DNA from: CBDUXT01 sp965371245
Lineage (GTDB): Bacteria > Planctomycetota > Phycisphaerae > UBA1845
DNA: 64,000 nt
NCBI GenBank assembly: GCA_965371245.1
Contig: CBDUXT010000011.1
Coordinates: 23,720 to 87,719, forward strand
Direction: 5' to 3'
This document shows, piece by piece, positions 1 to 9,663 of the stretch. A program made the translations under genes and the position numbers. Numbering within the stretch: position 1 is the first letter of the stretch; the number at the start of each line of letters is the position of its first letter. The notes under the pieces are model-generated. The model was not told the origin of the DNA and did no database searches. It saw only the letters and a list, made by a program, of their open reading frames with translations.

Positions 1-378
1 CTCGAACGTGTAGGAAGAGCTGGACGAATAAACGCTGAAGAACTGCTCCTGCGTGGTCCGGCCGCCGCCCAAACGACTCATGGCCGTCTCCGAGTCGTCG
101 CCCGACCCGGATCCCTTCTGCATGGCCGCCAGAAGCAGAATCAACGCGATCAACGCCTTGAGCAGCTCGTTGTCCTCGAGGGCTTGCGTCACCATCTGAA
201 GCAACTGCGCCGCGGTCGCGCTGACCTCGCTGGAGGTGCGAGTCGTTCTGGAAAACTGCGTCATGGTGACGCTGGATGTTTGCGTGCTGACAAACGTCGA
301 TTCGCGCGCAGCGCTGGGCTGAATCATCTGCGGTTGCAATCGCCCGGCCCCCGGGTCAACGGACTGGATTGGCTCCAT
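1..378 (-). CDS. Hypothetical protein, C-terminus cut by window edge
   Basis: An open frame on the minus strand starts at an ATG at 378 and runs off the left edge in frame, giving 126 visible codons. The start is supported by an AGGAGG ribosome binding site a few bases upstream. The visible part is rich in Ser, Thr and Gln, with a short hydrophobic stretch (ALIALILLLAAMQ) near residues 85-97 and a Ser-rich end. The hydrophobic stretch may be a membrane or amphipathic segment. I do not recognise a family and assign no function. Confidence 0.6.
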   Translation of the reverse strand, partial: MEPIQSVDPGAGRLQPQMIQPSAARESTFVSTQTSSVTMTQFSRTTRTSSEVSATAAQLLQMVTQALEDNELLKALIALILLLAAMQKGSGSGDDSETAMSRLGGGRTTQEQFFSVYSSSSSYTFE

Positions 379-900
379 CTTCGCTCCTCCTGTTTCCTTC
401 TCGGACCATGACGCAACGCGCGCCATGGACCGCGGCAGAAGGGGAGCAAAGGTTGCGCCGACAGTGATGTGGATTCTGGATTTCTCGTAAATGACCGTCT
501 TTCAAGAAGTTAGAACGCAGCGCGGCCGGCGGGGTAGCGGTCCGTCTGTACACCCATGTGGACGCGGCTCCACGTCGGCGTTGCTCAAACACATCATCGC
601 TGGCGTGTGAGCGCGAGCCTGACCTGGGATCTCGGCTGCGACGGTGGGGCAAGGCGAGTGGTGCCCCATCCTTCGCTTCTTGCGCAGCGTGGGGGACGGA
701 CGAACGCCCGGAAGCGTCCCGGTGGCAATCCATTCCCCACTGGTGTTTTGCAATAACGGGGTCGCCGCGCTGATACAGGGGTCCGCAGGCTGGCGCCTGC
801 GGCTCTGGATCGATGTACCCGTCGCACGCAAGCGCCACGGTCGCGTGTCCGGTGAGGCGTCCTTGACCCTGAAGCTCGGCGACCTACGATCGCGGTCGTT
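379..900. other. Intergenic region with repeats
   Basis: No convincing gene. It holds a copy of the GTGCCCCATCCTTCGC-type repeat (661-699) and a short inverted repeat (CCGCAGG...CCTGCGG) near 783-802. The overlapping open frames here lack ribosome binding sites and recognisable domains. Confidence 0.5.
661..699 (+). repeat. Intergenic repeat family A, copy 1
   Basis: Begins GTGCCCCATCCTTCGC and ends GTGGGGGACGG; the two ends can pair. Related copies lie at 29383-29421 and 45610-45648, all between genes. Confidence 0.6.
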
Positions 901-1725
901 GTGGCGATGCAATCCCAAACCCAGCGATCCCTCCTACTGAGCTTCATCGGCTCGATCGCCGCGTGCGGACTCGTGGGTATCTACTGCCTGTTGATCGGGC
1001 GTATCGGTTGGCTGGAGGAGCGCATACTCGCAACGACGAGTGTCATCGGCGCGGCATCGATCCTCGCGCTCGCGTCGGCCGTCACCTGGGAACGGCGCCG
1101 CTGGCACCCGGTCGGGCCGCTCGGCGCGGCAGCCGCGACCGTCGCACTCGTGCTGGCCGTGGTGGCGATATGGGCGGAGCCCATCGAGCGATACTGGCCA
1201 TATTTCTATGATGCCCTGTCGCTGGCATGGGTGGCCGCGGTGGCGCTGCCTCATGTGGGGCTGTTGTCCCTCGCGCGGTTGCGTCCGGGATACGAGTGGG
1301 TCCGACGTTGGACCAGCGTCGTCGTCTTCCTGCTAGCGCTGTTGATCGCCCTGGTACTTCTGGACTTCATCGACGACAGTGACTTGTGGCTCCGCCCGGC
1401 CGGCATTCTAGCCATCACGGTCGCCTGTGGCACGATCGCCGTGCCCATCCTGCACCGCGTGTCGGCCATCCGAAAACGCGAGGAAGTCCGCACGGTCGAG
1501 CTGACCCTCACCCTGACCTGCCCCCGGTGTCAGCACAGCCAGACGCTACCGGTGGGTCGCTCGAAGTGCGCCCGCTGCGGCCTGGGCTTCAAGATCGAGA
1601 TCGATGAGGGCAACTGTAAGAAATGCGGCTACCCGCTCTATCGCCTCGAGTCAGCCCAGTGCCCGGAATGTGGCACACCGATCGCGGAGGCCACCGAGTC
1701 ATCTCACGGGCAAGAGGCCGATTAG
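901..1725 (+). CDS. Membrane protein with C-terminal double zinc ribbon
   Basis: A 274-residue protein with about six hydrophobic helices in residues 10-190, followed by a cytosolic tail with CxxC knuckles: CPRC, CARC, CKKC and CPEC between about residues 202 and 260. Paired CxxC motifs of this kind fold as zinc ribbons and usually mediate protein or nucleic-acid contacts. Start is GTG at 901, or ATG at 907 two codons later; neither has a strong ribosome binding site. The gene converges on acsA. Function unknown; the topology suggests a membrane-anchored zinc-ribbon adaptor or sensor. Confidence 0.75.
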   Translation: MAMQSQTQRSLLLSFIGSIAACGLVGIYCLLIGRIGWLEERILATTSVIGAASILALASAVTWERRRWHPVGPLGAAAATVALVLAVVAIWAEPIERYWPYFYDALSLAWVAAVALPHVGLLSLARLRPGYEWVRRWTSVVVFLLALLIALVLLDFIDDSDLWLRPAGILAITVACGTIAVPILHRVSAIRKREEVRTVELTLTLTCPRCQHSQTLPVGRSKCARCGLGFKIEIDEGNCKKCGYPLYRLESAQCPECGTPIAEATESSHGQEAD

Positions 1726-1743
1726 CAAGTTTCGTTCTCCCCT

Positions 1744-1769
1744 GAGCCGCGGGCTTCAGCCCGCGCGGT
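1744..1769 (+). repeat. Intergenic repeat family C, copy 1
   Basis: Palindromic unit GAGCCGCGGGCTTCAGCCCG plus CGCGGT between convergent genes. Other copies are near 4081, 24226, 27541, 36731 and 51931. Confidence 0.65.
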
Positions 1770-1848
1770 CTCTAGCCTGTGTACACATCGCAAAGAGCGG
1801 TTAACCCGACACCCGAAAACGGGGGTGCCTCCAGTCCATCGAGCACGC

Positions 1849-3816
1849 CTACCGCTCTTTCACCAGGTTCTCGACCACGCTCGGGTCCGCCAGGGTCGAT
1901 GTGTCACCCAGGTTCTCAACGTCCCCCTCGGCGATCTTTCGGAGGATGCGCCGCATGATCTTGCCGCTGCGGGTCTTCGGCAAACCGGGAGCCCAGTGGA
2001 TCACGTCCGGCGCGGCGATCGGGCCGATCTCTTTGCGGACGTGCCCGACCAGCTCCTTCTTGAGCTCGTCGGTGTATTGTCCGCCGGCGCGTAACGTCAC
2101 GTAGGCGTAGATGCCCTGGCCTTTGATCTCGTGCGGGAACCCGACGACGGCCGCCTCGGTGACAAGATCGTGGCTCACCAGGGCGCTCTCCACCTCGGCC
2201 GACCCCATCCGATGGCCCGACACGTTGATAACGTCGTCGATGCGCCCGGTGATCCAGTAGTAGCCGTCCTCGTCGCGGCGGCACCCGTCGCCGGTGAAGT
2301 ACAAGCCCGGGCATCGTGAGAAGTAGGTCTCTTTGAAACGATCGTGCTGACCGTAAACGGTGCGCATCATCCCAGGCCAGGGCTCTTCCAGGAACAAGGC
2401 GCCGGAGCACGGACCCTCGAGCCGGTTGTTCTGCTCGTCGAGGATCACCGGCTTCACGCCGAAAAAGGGCAGCGTCGCCGAGCCCGGCTTGGTGGGCGTC
2501 GCCCCGGGCAGCGGCGTAATCAGAATGCCCCCGGTTTCGGTCTGCCACCAGGTGTCAACGATGGGGCACTTCTCCTTGCCGACGACGCGGTGGTACCACA
2601 TCCAGGCCTCGGGGTTGATGGGTTCGCCCACGGTTCCCAGAAGGCGCAGGCTGGATAGGTCGCGCTTCGTCACTGGGTCGTCGCCTTCGCGCATGATGGC
2701 CCGAATCGCCGTGGGCGCCGTGTAGAACTGATTCACCTTGTACTTGTCCACCACGTCCCAGAAACGTCCGGCGTCGGGATAGGTGGGGATACCCTCGAAC
2801 ATGATGGTGGTGGCCCCGTTGCACAGCGGACCGTAGACGATGTAGGAGTGACCGGTGACCCAGCCGATGTCGGCCGTACACCAGTAGATGTCGCCGTCGT
2901 GATAGTCGAACACGTACTTGAACGTAACGGCTGCATAGACCATGTACCCGCCGGTCGTGTGCAGCACGCCCTTGGGCTTTCCGGTCGAGCCCGAGGTGTA
3001 GAGAACAAAGAGCGGATCTTCCGAGTCCATCCACTCGGGCTCGCACTGCGGCGAGGCCTCGGTCATCACCTCGTGCCACCAGTGGTCGCGGCCCGGCTTC
3101 ATCTCGACCGGCATTTTTTCCGGTCCGTGTCGCTGAGACACGATGCACGTCTTGACCTCGACACCCCGCGCCGCGGAAAGTTCCATCGCCCGGTCGGCGT
3201 TGGCCTTCAGGTCGATCGGCTTGGTGCCGCGAAAGACACCGTCGGTGGTGATGAGAAACTCGCTGGTGCAATCGACAATGCGGTCGGCGAGCGAGTCGGG
3301 ACTGAATCCGCCGAACACCACGGAATGGACGGCTCCGATGCGGGCACAGGCGAGCATGGCGACGGCCAGCTCCGGAACCATGGGCATGTAGATGGAAACG
3401 CGATCGCCTTTTTTTACGTCGAAGTGCTTGAGCACGTTGGCGAATCGACACACCTGGTCGTGCAGCTCGCGAAACGTGAGCTTGGCGTCTTCACCCGGCT
3501 CGTTGCCTTCCCAGATAATGGCGACCTGGTCGGCTCGTGTTTCGAGGTGCCGATCGACCGCGTTGACGCAGAGGTTGGTCTTTCCGCCGACAAAAAACTT
3601 GACGGAGACGGATCCGCTAAAATCAAACTCGCGCACCTTGGTCCATCGCTGGTGCCAGCGGAAGCCGTCCGCGAGGTCACTCCAGAAACCGTCGGGGTCG
3701 TCGATCGACCGCTGATACATTTTTCGATAGTCATCGAGTCGCCCGACAAAGGCCCGCGCCGCGAAAGCGACCGCGGGTGAGAACACGCCTGCTTCATCAG
3801 TTGAGCGGTCGCTCAT
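1849..3816 (-). CDS. acsA: Acetyl-CoA synthetase
   Basis: Makes acetyl-CoA from acetate, ATP and CoA through acetyl-AMP, in the cytosol. The 655-residue length is normal for the family. Visible motifs are the adenylate-forming P-loop YTSGSTGKPKG near residue 275, the TWWQTETGG motif, TGDGCRRDEDGYYWITGRIDD in pieces near residues 510-530, and the C-terminal SGKIMRR whose Lys (about residue 618) is the acetylation site that switches the enzyme off in characterised homologues. ATG start. Single gene, convergent with the zinc-ribbon protein; no partner acetyltransferase or deacetylase is next to it. Confidence 0.96.
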   Translation of the reverse strand: MSDRSTDEAGVFSPAVAFAARAFVGRLDDYRKMYQRSIDDPDGFWSDLADGFRWHQRWTKVREFDFSGSVSVKFFVGGKTNLCVNAVDRHLETRADQVAIIWEGNEPGEDAKLTFRELHDQVCRFANVLKHFDVKKGDRVSIYMPMVPELAVAMLACARIGAVHSVVFGGFSPDSLADRIVDCTSEFLITTDGVFRGTKPIDLKANADRAMELSAARGVEVKTCIVSQRHGPEKMPVEMKPGRDHWWHEVMTEASPQCEPEWMDSEDPLFVLYTSGSTGKPKGVLHTTGGYMVYAAVTFKYVFDYHDGDIYWCTADIGWVTGHSYIVYGPLCNGATTIMFEGIPTYPDAGRFWDVVDKYKVNQFYTAPTAIRAIMREGDDPVTKRDLSSLRLLGTVGEPINPEAWMWYHRVVGKEKCPIVDTWWQTETGGILITPLPGATPTKPGSATLPFFGVKPVILDEQNNRLEGPCSGALFLEEPWPGMMRTVYGQHDRFKETYFSRCPGLYFTGDGCRRDEDGYYWITGRIDDVINVSGHRMGSAEVESALVSHDLVTEAAVVGFPHEIKGQGIYAYVTLRAGGQYTDELKKELVGHVRKEIGPIAAPDVIHWAPGLPKTRSGKIMRRILRKIAEGDVENLGDTSTLADPSVVENLVKER

Positions 3817-3873
3817 CGGTTCTGTCTCCTACCCCATGCATGTTGCAAGATTCCCAGCGACCGCGGCCGGAAC

Positions 3874-3932
3874 GTAGGACGGGCTATTGCCCGCCGCACG
3901 GCTACGAGAAGGCGGGCAATAGCCCGCCCCAC
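3874..3932. repeat. Family B long hairpin, copy 1
   Basis: An inverted repeat: ACGGGCTATTGCCCGCCG, a loop of about 14 bases, then GGCGGGCAATAGCCCGCCCC. A second copy lies at 29431-29487. Each arm is itself partly palindromic, so the transcript would form a strong hairpin. Confidence 0.7.
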
Positions 3933-4080
3933 AGGTGTACAGGGCGGCCGTGGCAGCATGACACCGGGCTCGCGCGCGGTGAACTGAAGACCGTCCAACG
4001 CCGATCCCGCCGCGCGGCCTGTAGCGTCGCGTACTACGCAAGCGAGGGCACTACCTAGCGCCGCGTACTACGCTGGAGCC

Positions 4081-4112
4081 GCGCGGGCTAAAGCCCGCGG
4101 CTCGGAACAAGG
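4081..4112 (-). repeat. Intergenic repeat family C, copy 2
   Basis: GCGCGGGCTAAAGCCCGCGG followed by CTCGGAACAAGG; in reverse orientation it matches the unit and flank at 51918-51956, so the repeat extends beyond the palindrome core. Confidence 0.6.
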
Positions 4113-4354
4113 AAACGGGTGCTGCTCTGGTCAAGGAATCCTGGGGCCGCATGGATGGCCTTGGCTTCGCATCTTGACGTAAGGTCCGTTCCAAGAGGGA
4201 CGCTGTCAACCGGCACCGCGGTACGCGGCGCGGACGGATGCGCGAGACGGGATAAAGAGTACCGCGGGAACCCGATCGACGTGCCGGGGTCCACACGCCC
4301 ATGAAACGTCCAACGTCTACGATGATTGGCCCGGCGAATGGCACGCAATGGGTG

Positions 4355-7300
4355 CTACGGGCACGTAATGCTGCAGGAATCGGGCCTGCCGCGAAACGCA
4401 TCGAGGGCGGTGGTGACGTCCAGGATATCGATCACGCCGTCGGGCAAACATCCGGCGGGGGCGGTGATATCGACGTTCTCACGCCGGATTCGGACACACC
4501 GATTCGCCGACGTGTCGCACGTGAAGTTCGGGAACACGGCCGCACAATTCGCATCGCTGCCGCAAGCCTGCGATCCATTGAAGACGGCACTGAAGCCATC
4601 AAGGATTCGCGTGACGTCGATGATGCTGACGCCGTTGAAGTTGTCCACGTCGGCGAAAGGCCAGAGCGTGACGGTCGTCGGTTCCGAGAGAAGGTTTCCG
4701 GGGTTGGCCGGATCGCAATCCGTGCGAACGCTATAGGCCCGACCGGATACCAGTTCGGCTCCGCGAACGGAGATCGTGTTCCAACCGCCGACACCCGCCG
4801 GCGGACGCGACTCCGCACTGAGCCCGAGCACGCCGTCGGCGCGCACCCATCCGGTCACGCACGCCACCGCCGGCTCGGCACCCGTCACGAGCAGAGCGAC
4901 CTCGGCGGGGCCGACCCCGGGCGTGACCTCAAGATAGCGCGGGCCGATCGTTTTCACCAGCGGCGGATCGCACGGCACGGCAACACAGATGTCGTTCGCC
5001 TCAAGACATGCCTGCCCCACGCAGGGGTTGGTGCCGGGCTGACAAAGGAACGAAGCGTCGCACGTCTCGAAACCGTTACAGAAGAGCCCGTCGTTACAGT
5101 CGGCGTCGCCAACACACAGGTCGCAGGTGTCGGCTCCCTCGTCGCAGGCGGACAACGGGCCGCACGGGTCGCTCCCAGGAGCGCAGCCCTGCACGGGATC
5201 ACAAACCTCGGCGCCGTTACAGAAGAGCCCGTCGGCGCAATCGACATCGTTGACGCAACCCGCCGTGACGACGGGATTCAGACTGAACGCCTCGAGGACA
5301 TCGAGTTCTCCGGTGCCGCTTCCGTCGATCAAAATCACCCGTTCGATGGATATGATGCCCATGACGTCATGAAGATTATCCAGGTCCAGAAAGAACAGTT
5401 GCAAGAGAACGTCGCCGAATTCGCCCATGAGCGTGTCGATGTCAGCGCCCTGGAGACCACCGGTGAAGCTGAGGAACACGAATTCGCCGGGCACGACCGT
5501 TGCCCCCGGTTCCGTTTCCGCAACCTCGACCACGATACCGAAATCGTCCGTCAGCCCCGTCTCGAGCGTTCCGGTGAACGGATTCACATTCGTGTCCACA
5601 AGCAGCAACTCGAAGGTGCGCGTCGTGCTCGCGCGGGCAAGGCCGCTGCGAGGATTGCCGACCACGCCTCTAGCGTCGGCGAATTCGAGCAGCTCGGATG
5701 GCGTGAAAATGCCTCCGAACGTCTTGGTGTCCGGTACGTTAAGATTGAGCGCCTGGATAACCGTGCGAGGGCTCGGAGGGTCGAAGCAACTCACGTCGAA
5801 CGCCACGCTTTCATCATAGGTCAACGCCCCACTCAGGAACTCGGCCGAGGTCAGTACGGTCCCGGCGAGGTCGAGCGGAAGGCATTCCCCGCTTGGGCAC
5901 TGGGTCACGCACGCACCCAGTGGGCATGCCTGGTCCGGCGTCAACAAGGGATCACATCCTTGGCCATCGTTGGCTCCGCCGACACACAACTGGGCCAGCC
6001 CGAGAGACGGGTTACAGGACAGACCTGCATTGAGCCCACCCACGCAAAGGGCGTTGCACTCGCCCCCGGGGCACTCGAAGGCGGGATCGAGCGATGGGTC
6101 GCAGGACAACCCGTCATTGGACCCGCCGAAACAGCGTCGCCCGACCGGTGGCCCGGGTGGGTTGAGCCACTTGGTGCATTCCAGCCCCTCGCCCGGGAAC
6201 TCCTTGATCTTATTGTTGCCGATGCCGAACAGGCCGCTCAGGTTCGTCGCGGGATTGAGCAGGAGCAAACCGTTCCCCACCGTCTCGAAGAGACCGATGC
6301 CGGGCTGCAACGCCTTTGCCGCGAGAAACGCACCCACGTCGGTGTCGAGAAACTCGTTGGGGACGAGCGCATCAGGCGCGATAGTCTGGACGGCTAGGAA
6401 GACGGTGGTCTGAGTTGGGTCGCCCCGCGCGGTCGTCGGCCTCAAGACTGTGGCCGTTACGGTCACCGGTTGCATCGGATTAATAACGGCTGGATTGCCC
6501 AGGACGCTGTTGGTCGCCTCGATGGTGACTACTGACGACGCCGTGGCACCATGTGGCGCGGTGGCGGTTGGCGTGATCGCAATGCCGGCAAACGCGACAG
6601 TCTGTCCCGCGACATTGGTCGCCGCGATACCCGCACCGAAGTTGGCCACATTCGGGTTACTGGAAGGTCCGCCCGTTGGCAAAATGTCAATCCCGAAGCT
6701 ACCGCCGACGTTGGCGGTAAAGAGCCCAGGCCGGCCGGTTGTCTCGGCCAGCACTTCAAACACCTGCTGAGATGCTCGCGCGACGGCGAGTTCCGGCGGC
6801 GACGAGGTCATCGGCGCCGTTCCCGGCGTTGGGAAGAACGGCCCCTCGTTGCGAATGAGCCGATAGCGGTTGATGGCATCGAACACAGGATCGTTTCCGA
6901 AAAGAGGATTCTCGGTGGTCTTCAGCAGATCGACATAGACGCGCGCGTACCCGTTCCCGACAGTCGGCGTGATGCGTGTGGTATCCCGCTCAGGAACCTG
7001 AGGAATCAGCAGGCTGAAGGGGCTGCCCTGCGGCAAAACCGTTTGAAGATCGAAGCAGTTTTCGGGTATGTCGTTGCACTGAGGGAGCGGCTGTTCCAAC
7101 ACGTCGAACTTGCGGTCGTCGTTTCCGGCGAATCCGTCAAACAACGACTCGACACGAAGGACCGCGCCGGTTCTCAGGGCGGGATCGACGCCGGCAACGC
7201 AGTCGATCTCGTGCTCGTCATCACAAAGCTCGACATAGCCCGCGGAGTCTCTGTTCACAAGCAGATAGGCGGACGAGCCGTTATGGATGACTCCGCTGCG

Positions 7301-7900
7301 CGCCTCGTCGGGAAGATCGATGAGGTTCTCATCCGCCAGGATCGGAAAATTCGCCGTTCCCAAGAAGTGATGACCGTTGATTGCGATAAAGAGGTAGTCG
7401 GTTGGCGCGGTCGTGATGCCGCCGTTGACCAAGCCGACGCGTGTCGTCGGCGTGCCCGCCAGACGGTCCGGCGGATCGTTCACGTAGTCCACCCAGCCCA
7501 GAACGACCACGCCGCTATCGGGGCGTCCGATGCCCGTCAAGCCGTTGCTCGGGTTCAGATCGAAGGTGGGCAGGTCGAACCGGTAGTTGACCAGTTCGAC
7601 GCCGAAGCTACTCCCGTCGCCCTCGACCTCGTAAAACGTCAGGTTGAGCGCATCACAGTTCAGACCGAGTGCCAGGTCCGCGCACGGAGGCAGATAGATC
7701 TCGATGAAGCTCTGATGCAGGTTGGTCGGGTCGCGCCCGACCGGACCATCGGTCAGATCAGGAAGCAGCGAGGGCGGGTCGGTGTAGACCTCGGTGATGA
7801 TCGGGTGATCGAGTATCTGCCCGTGCGCGATTGTTGCCGTCGCCAATGCCGCCAACATGGCTGCCCCGGCGTACACCCGAATCGTTGTGCCGATACGCAT
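4355..7900 (-). CDS. Large secreted Cys-rich protein with dockerin-like C-terminus
   Basis: A 1181-residue protein with a clear signal peptide (MRIGTTIRVYAGAAMLAALA..., cleavage after AHGQ or nearby). The first ~550 residues are beta-rich without a family I recognise. Residues ~590-675 carry three short repeats of the form C-x-GG-x-N-x-G-x-x-C-(D/N)-P. Residues ~885-985 hold two longer repeats beginning DxDCxDGLFCNGxExCD. The C-terminal ~90 residues contain two Asp/Asn-rich stretches (DVDNFNGVSIIDVTRILDGF and DGVIDILDVTTALDAF) that look like paired dockerin-type calcium loops. Probably exported and attached or assembled outside the cell. The large open frame on the opposite strand is a codon shadow. 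Confidence 0.8.
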   Translation of the reverse strand: MRIGTTIRVYAGAAMLAALATATIAHGQILDHPIITEVYTDPPSLLPDLTDGPVGRDPTNLHQSFIEIYLPPCADLALGLNCDALNLTFYEVEGDGSSFGVELVNYRFDLPTFDLNPSNGLTGIGRPDSGVVVLGWVDYVNDPPDRLAGTPTTRVGLVNGGITTAPTDYLFIAINGHHFLGTANFPILADENLIDLPDEARSGVIHNGSSAYLLVNRDSAGYVELCDDEHEIDCVAGVDPALRTGAVLRVESLFDGFAGNDDRKFDVLEQPLPQCNDIPENCFDLQTVLPQGSPFSLLIPQVPERDTTRITPTVGNGYARVYVDLLKTTENPLFGNDPVFDAINRYRLIRNEGPFFPTPGTAPMTSSPPELAVARASQQVFEVLAETTGRPGLFTANVGGSFGIDILPTGGPSSNPNVANFGAGIAATNVAGQTVAFAGIAITPTATAPHGATASSVVTIEATNSVLGNPAVINPMQPVTVTATVLRPTTARGDPTQTTVFLAVQTIAPDALVPNEFLDTDVGAFLAAKALQPGIGLFETVGNGLLLLNPATNLSGLFGIGNNKIKEFPGEGLECTKWLNPPGPPVGRRCFGGSNDGLSCDPSLDPAFECPGGECNALCVGGLNAGLSCNPSLGLAQLCVGGANDGQGCDPLLTPDQACPLGACVTQCPSGECLPLDLAGTVLTSAEFLSGALTYDESVAFDVSCFDPPSPRTVIQALNLNVPDTKTFGGIFTPSELLEFADARGVVGNPRSGLARASTTRTFELLLVDTNVNPFTGTLETGLTDDFGIVVEVAETEPGATVVPGEFVFLSFTGGLQGADIDTLMGEFGDVLLQLFFLDLDNLHDVMGIISIERVILIDGSGTGELDVLEAFSLNPVVTAGCVNDVDCADGLFCNGAEVCDPVQGCAPGSDPCGPLSACDEGADTCDLCVGDADCNDGLFCNGFETCDASFLCQPGTNPCVGQACLEANDICVAVPCDPPLVKTIGPRYLEVTPGVGPAEVALLVTGAEPAVACVTGWVRADGVLGLSAESRPPAGVGGWNTISVRGAELVSGRAYSVRTDCDPANPGNLLSEPTTVTLWPFADVDNFNGVSIIDVTRILDGFSAVFNGSQACGSDANCAAVFPNFTCDTSANRCVRIRRENVDITAPAGCLPDGVIDILDVTTALDAFRGRPDSCSITCP

Positions 7901-8439
7901 CTTGCCGTCTCCTGCGCCGGCTGCGTAGGCCGGGCGTACATCACTCGATCTACGGATTATGCCTGGGGAGCCGTCCTGCCGTTGATCAGAGCAAACCGCG
8001 TGCCGTGAACGACCCGGGCCAACCTCAAGCAGTTATAGGCGGCCACCAGGCATACGCCGCGACCGTTCTGTCCACTGGAACCCCGATGGAATGATAGCAG
8101 CAATGCACCCGAAACGCACCATCCAAATTGTGTGAAAACTCCAAGAATTGGGGCATCCGCCCCAACCCGAGCGCGGCCCGAGACGAGACAAAAAGAACTC
8201 GGAACCCACCGAATCGGTCTCGGCGAGCCACAAGGGGGGATACATCGCGACACAACGGGCTGGCATACGGGATGCCCTTACACCGGGTAAGCCTCGTTCG
8301 GCGCTTCCAGGACGTACCCCCCGTCGAGCGTCGTGTCTTCGGCGGGGAAGCCGTTGACGAAGAACTGCTTGCGGCCGAGCGCGCCAAAATGCTGCGATTT
8401 CAGCAAAATCCTGAACCGAGCAAGGGGATAGCAAGAGCC
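7901..8439. other. Intergenic region with possible gene remnant
   Basis: Separates two divergent transcription units. It has no family I recognise. From 8278 up to the next start both strands keep a coding-like codon pattern: minus-strand reading ends NGFPAEDTTLDGGYVLEAPN..., plus-strand reading is in frame with the next gene. It may be a decayed gene end or an N-terminal extension of the downstream gene. Confidence 0.3.
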
Positions 8440-9663
8440 ATGAGCAACAACAGACAAGCTGAAGCGAGCCCGCCGAAGGCCCGAGTGATGTCCTATTGCT
8501 ACACGAGCATGGGCATCGGACATTTGCGGCGCACGCTCAGCATCACCGGACACCTCAGCAGCCTCTTCCCTCAGGCGTCGTTCCTGGTCACATCAGGAGC
8601 ACCCTATGCATCGACCTTTCCGGTGCATCCGCGACTCGATTTCCTGAATCTACCGGCCCTGACGAAAGTCGGTCGGGACGCGTACGAGGCGAAGTACCTT
8701 CCGATTCCGTTTGAGAGGCTGCTTCGCTGCCGCGAGTCCATTCTGTTGGCGGCCACACAAAAGTATGAACCCGACGTGCTTCTGATCGACAAGGCCCCCG
8801 CCGGTGTTTGCGCGGAACTGATGCCGAGTCTGCGGTGGCTTCGGCGTCACCGCCCGCAAACACGCATCGTGTTCGGCATGCGCGACATAGAGGACACGCC
8901 GGAGGCCACCATCGAGCAATGGAGCCATCCGTGCGTGCAGGAGGCGTTCGAGGAGTGCTTCGACGAAATCTGGGTCTACGGAATGCAAGACCTCTTCGAT
9001 GTCGCCGCGAAGTACGAATTGTCACCGACGGTCCAACGCAAGCTGCGGTATGTCGGATACGTGGTGGGCGCGGGATGCGCGCACGACCCGGCGCCGACGA
9101 ACGGCACACCCAACATCCTGGTCACCGTCGGCGGCGGCACCGATGGCGAACGGCTGCTGGCGACCTATCTGGCCGAAGCGGCCGTCCGGGCCGGCTCTCT
9201 TGGCACTCGTTCCATCGTGGTCGGCGGTCCGGACCTTCCGCCCGCGGCAACCCAGCGGCTGCGCGAGGTGGCAACTCGCATACCGACGGTCGAATGGCAC
9301 GACTGCGCTCCATGCATGCCCTGCGCCATGCGCCGCGCCAACCTCGTCGTGTCCATGGGCGGGTACAACACGCTCTGCGAGGTCGTATCCCATCGGAAGC
9401 CGGTCATCGTCGTCCCGGACTTGCGCCCACGTGACGAGCAGGCCATTCGGGGACGGCTGTGGGCCAAGCGCGGGCTGGTCGAGATGGTGGAACCCGATGA
9501 GTTCACGGCACCGCTCCTGGCGGACAAGGTCGTGCGAGCGCTGGCCAACGGCTCCCACGCGAAACGCGACGACCTGGACCTGAACGGTTTGGCCCGAATC
9601 GGCGATCGGTTCGGCGAACTTCTGCGTGAGGTGAGGCAACGTGCGACTTCTGTACGTCTGTAG
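8440..9663 (+). CDS. MurG/COG4671-like glycosyltransferase
   Basis: A 407-residue GT-B fold enzyme. N-terminal motif YTSMGIGHLRRTLSI near residue 20 and C-terminal SMGGYNTLCEVVSHRKPVIV near residue 303 are the acceptor- and nucleotide-sugar-side signatures of MurG-like predicted glycosyltransferases (COG4671). It should transfer a sugar from a nucleotide donor in the cytosol; donor and acceptor are unknown. ATG at 8440 was chosen because similarity begins just after it; the frame stays open upstream to 8128, so a longer form is possible. First gene of a seven-gene operon, overlapping the next gene by 23 bases. Confidence 0.82.
   Translation: MSNNRQAEASPPKARVMSYCYTSMGIGHLRRTLSITGHLSSLFPQASFLVTSGAPYASTFPVHPRLDFLNLPALTKVGRDAYEAKYLPIPFERLLRCRESILLAATQKYEPDVLLIDKAPAGVCAELMPSLRWLRRHRPQTRIVFGMRDIEDTPEATIEQWSHPCVQEAFEECFDEIWVYGMQDLFDVAAKYELSPTVQRKLRYVGYVVGAGCAHDPAPTNGTPNILVTVGGGTDGERLLATYLAEAAVRAGSLGTRSIVVGGPDLPPAATQRLREVATRIPTVEWHDCAPCMPCAMRRANLVVSMGGYNTLCEVVSHRKPVIVVPDLRPRDEQAIRGRLWAKRGLVEMVEPDEFTAPLLADKVVRALANGSHAKRDDLDLNGLARIGDRFGELLREVRQRATSVRL

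Larger units (their letters stand above)
3817..4354. other. Intergenic region rich in palindromes
   Basis: No supported gene. Holds the family B hairpin (3874-3932), a direct repeat CGCGTACTACGC near 4027 and 4063, and a family C palindrome at about 4081-4112. Open frames here are formed by the repeats themselves. Confidence 0.55.

Noticed and set aside
4301..6397. A 698-codon plus-strand open frame
   Set aside because: It is the reverse of the secreted Cys-rich protein gene, has no ribosome binding site or domain, and its composition (Arg/Gly/Asp-rich) is typical of a GC-rich antisense shadow.
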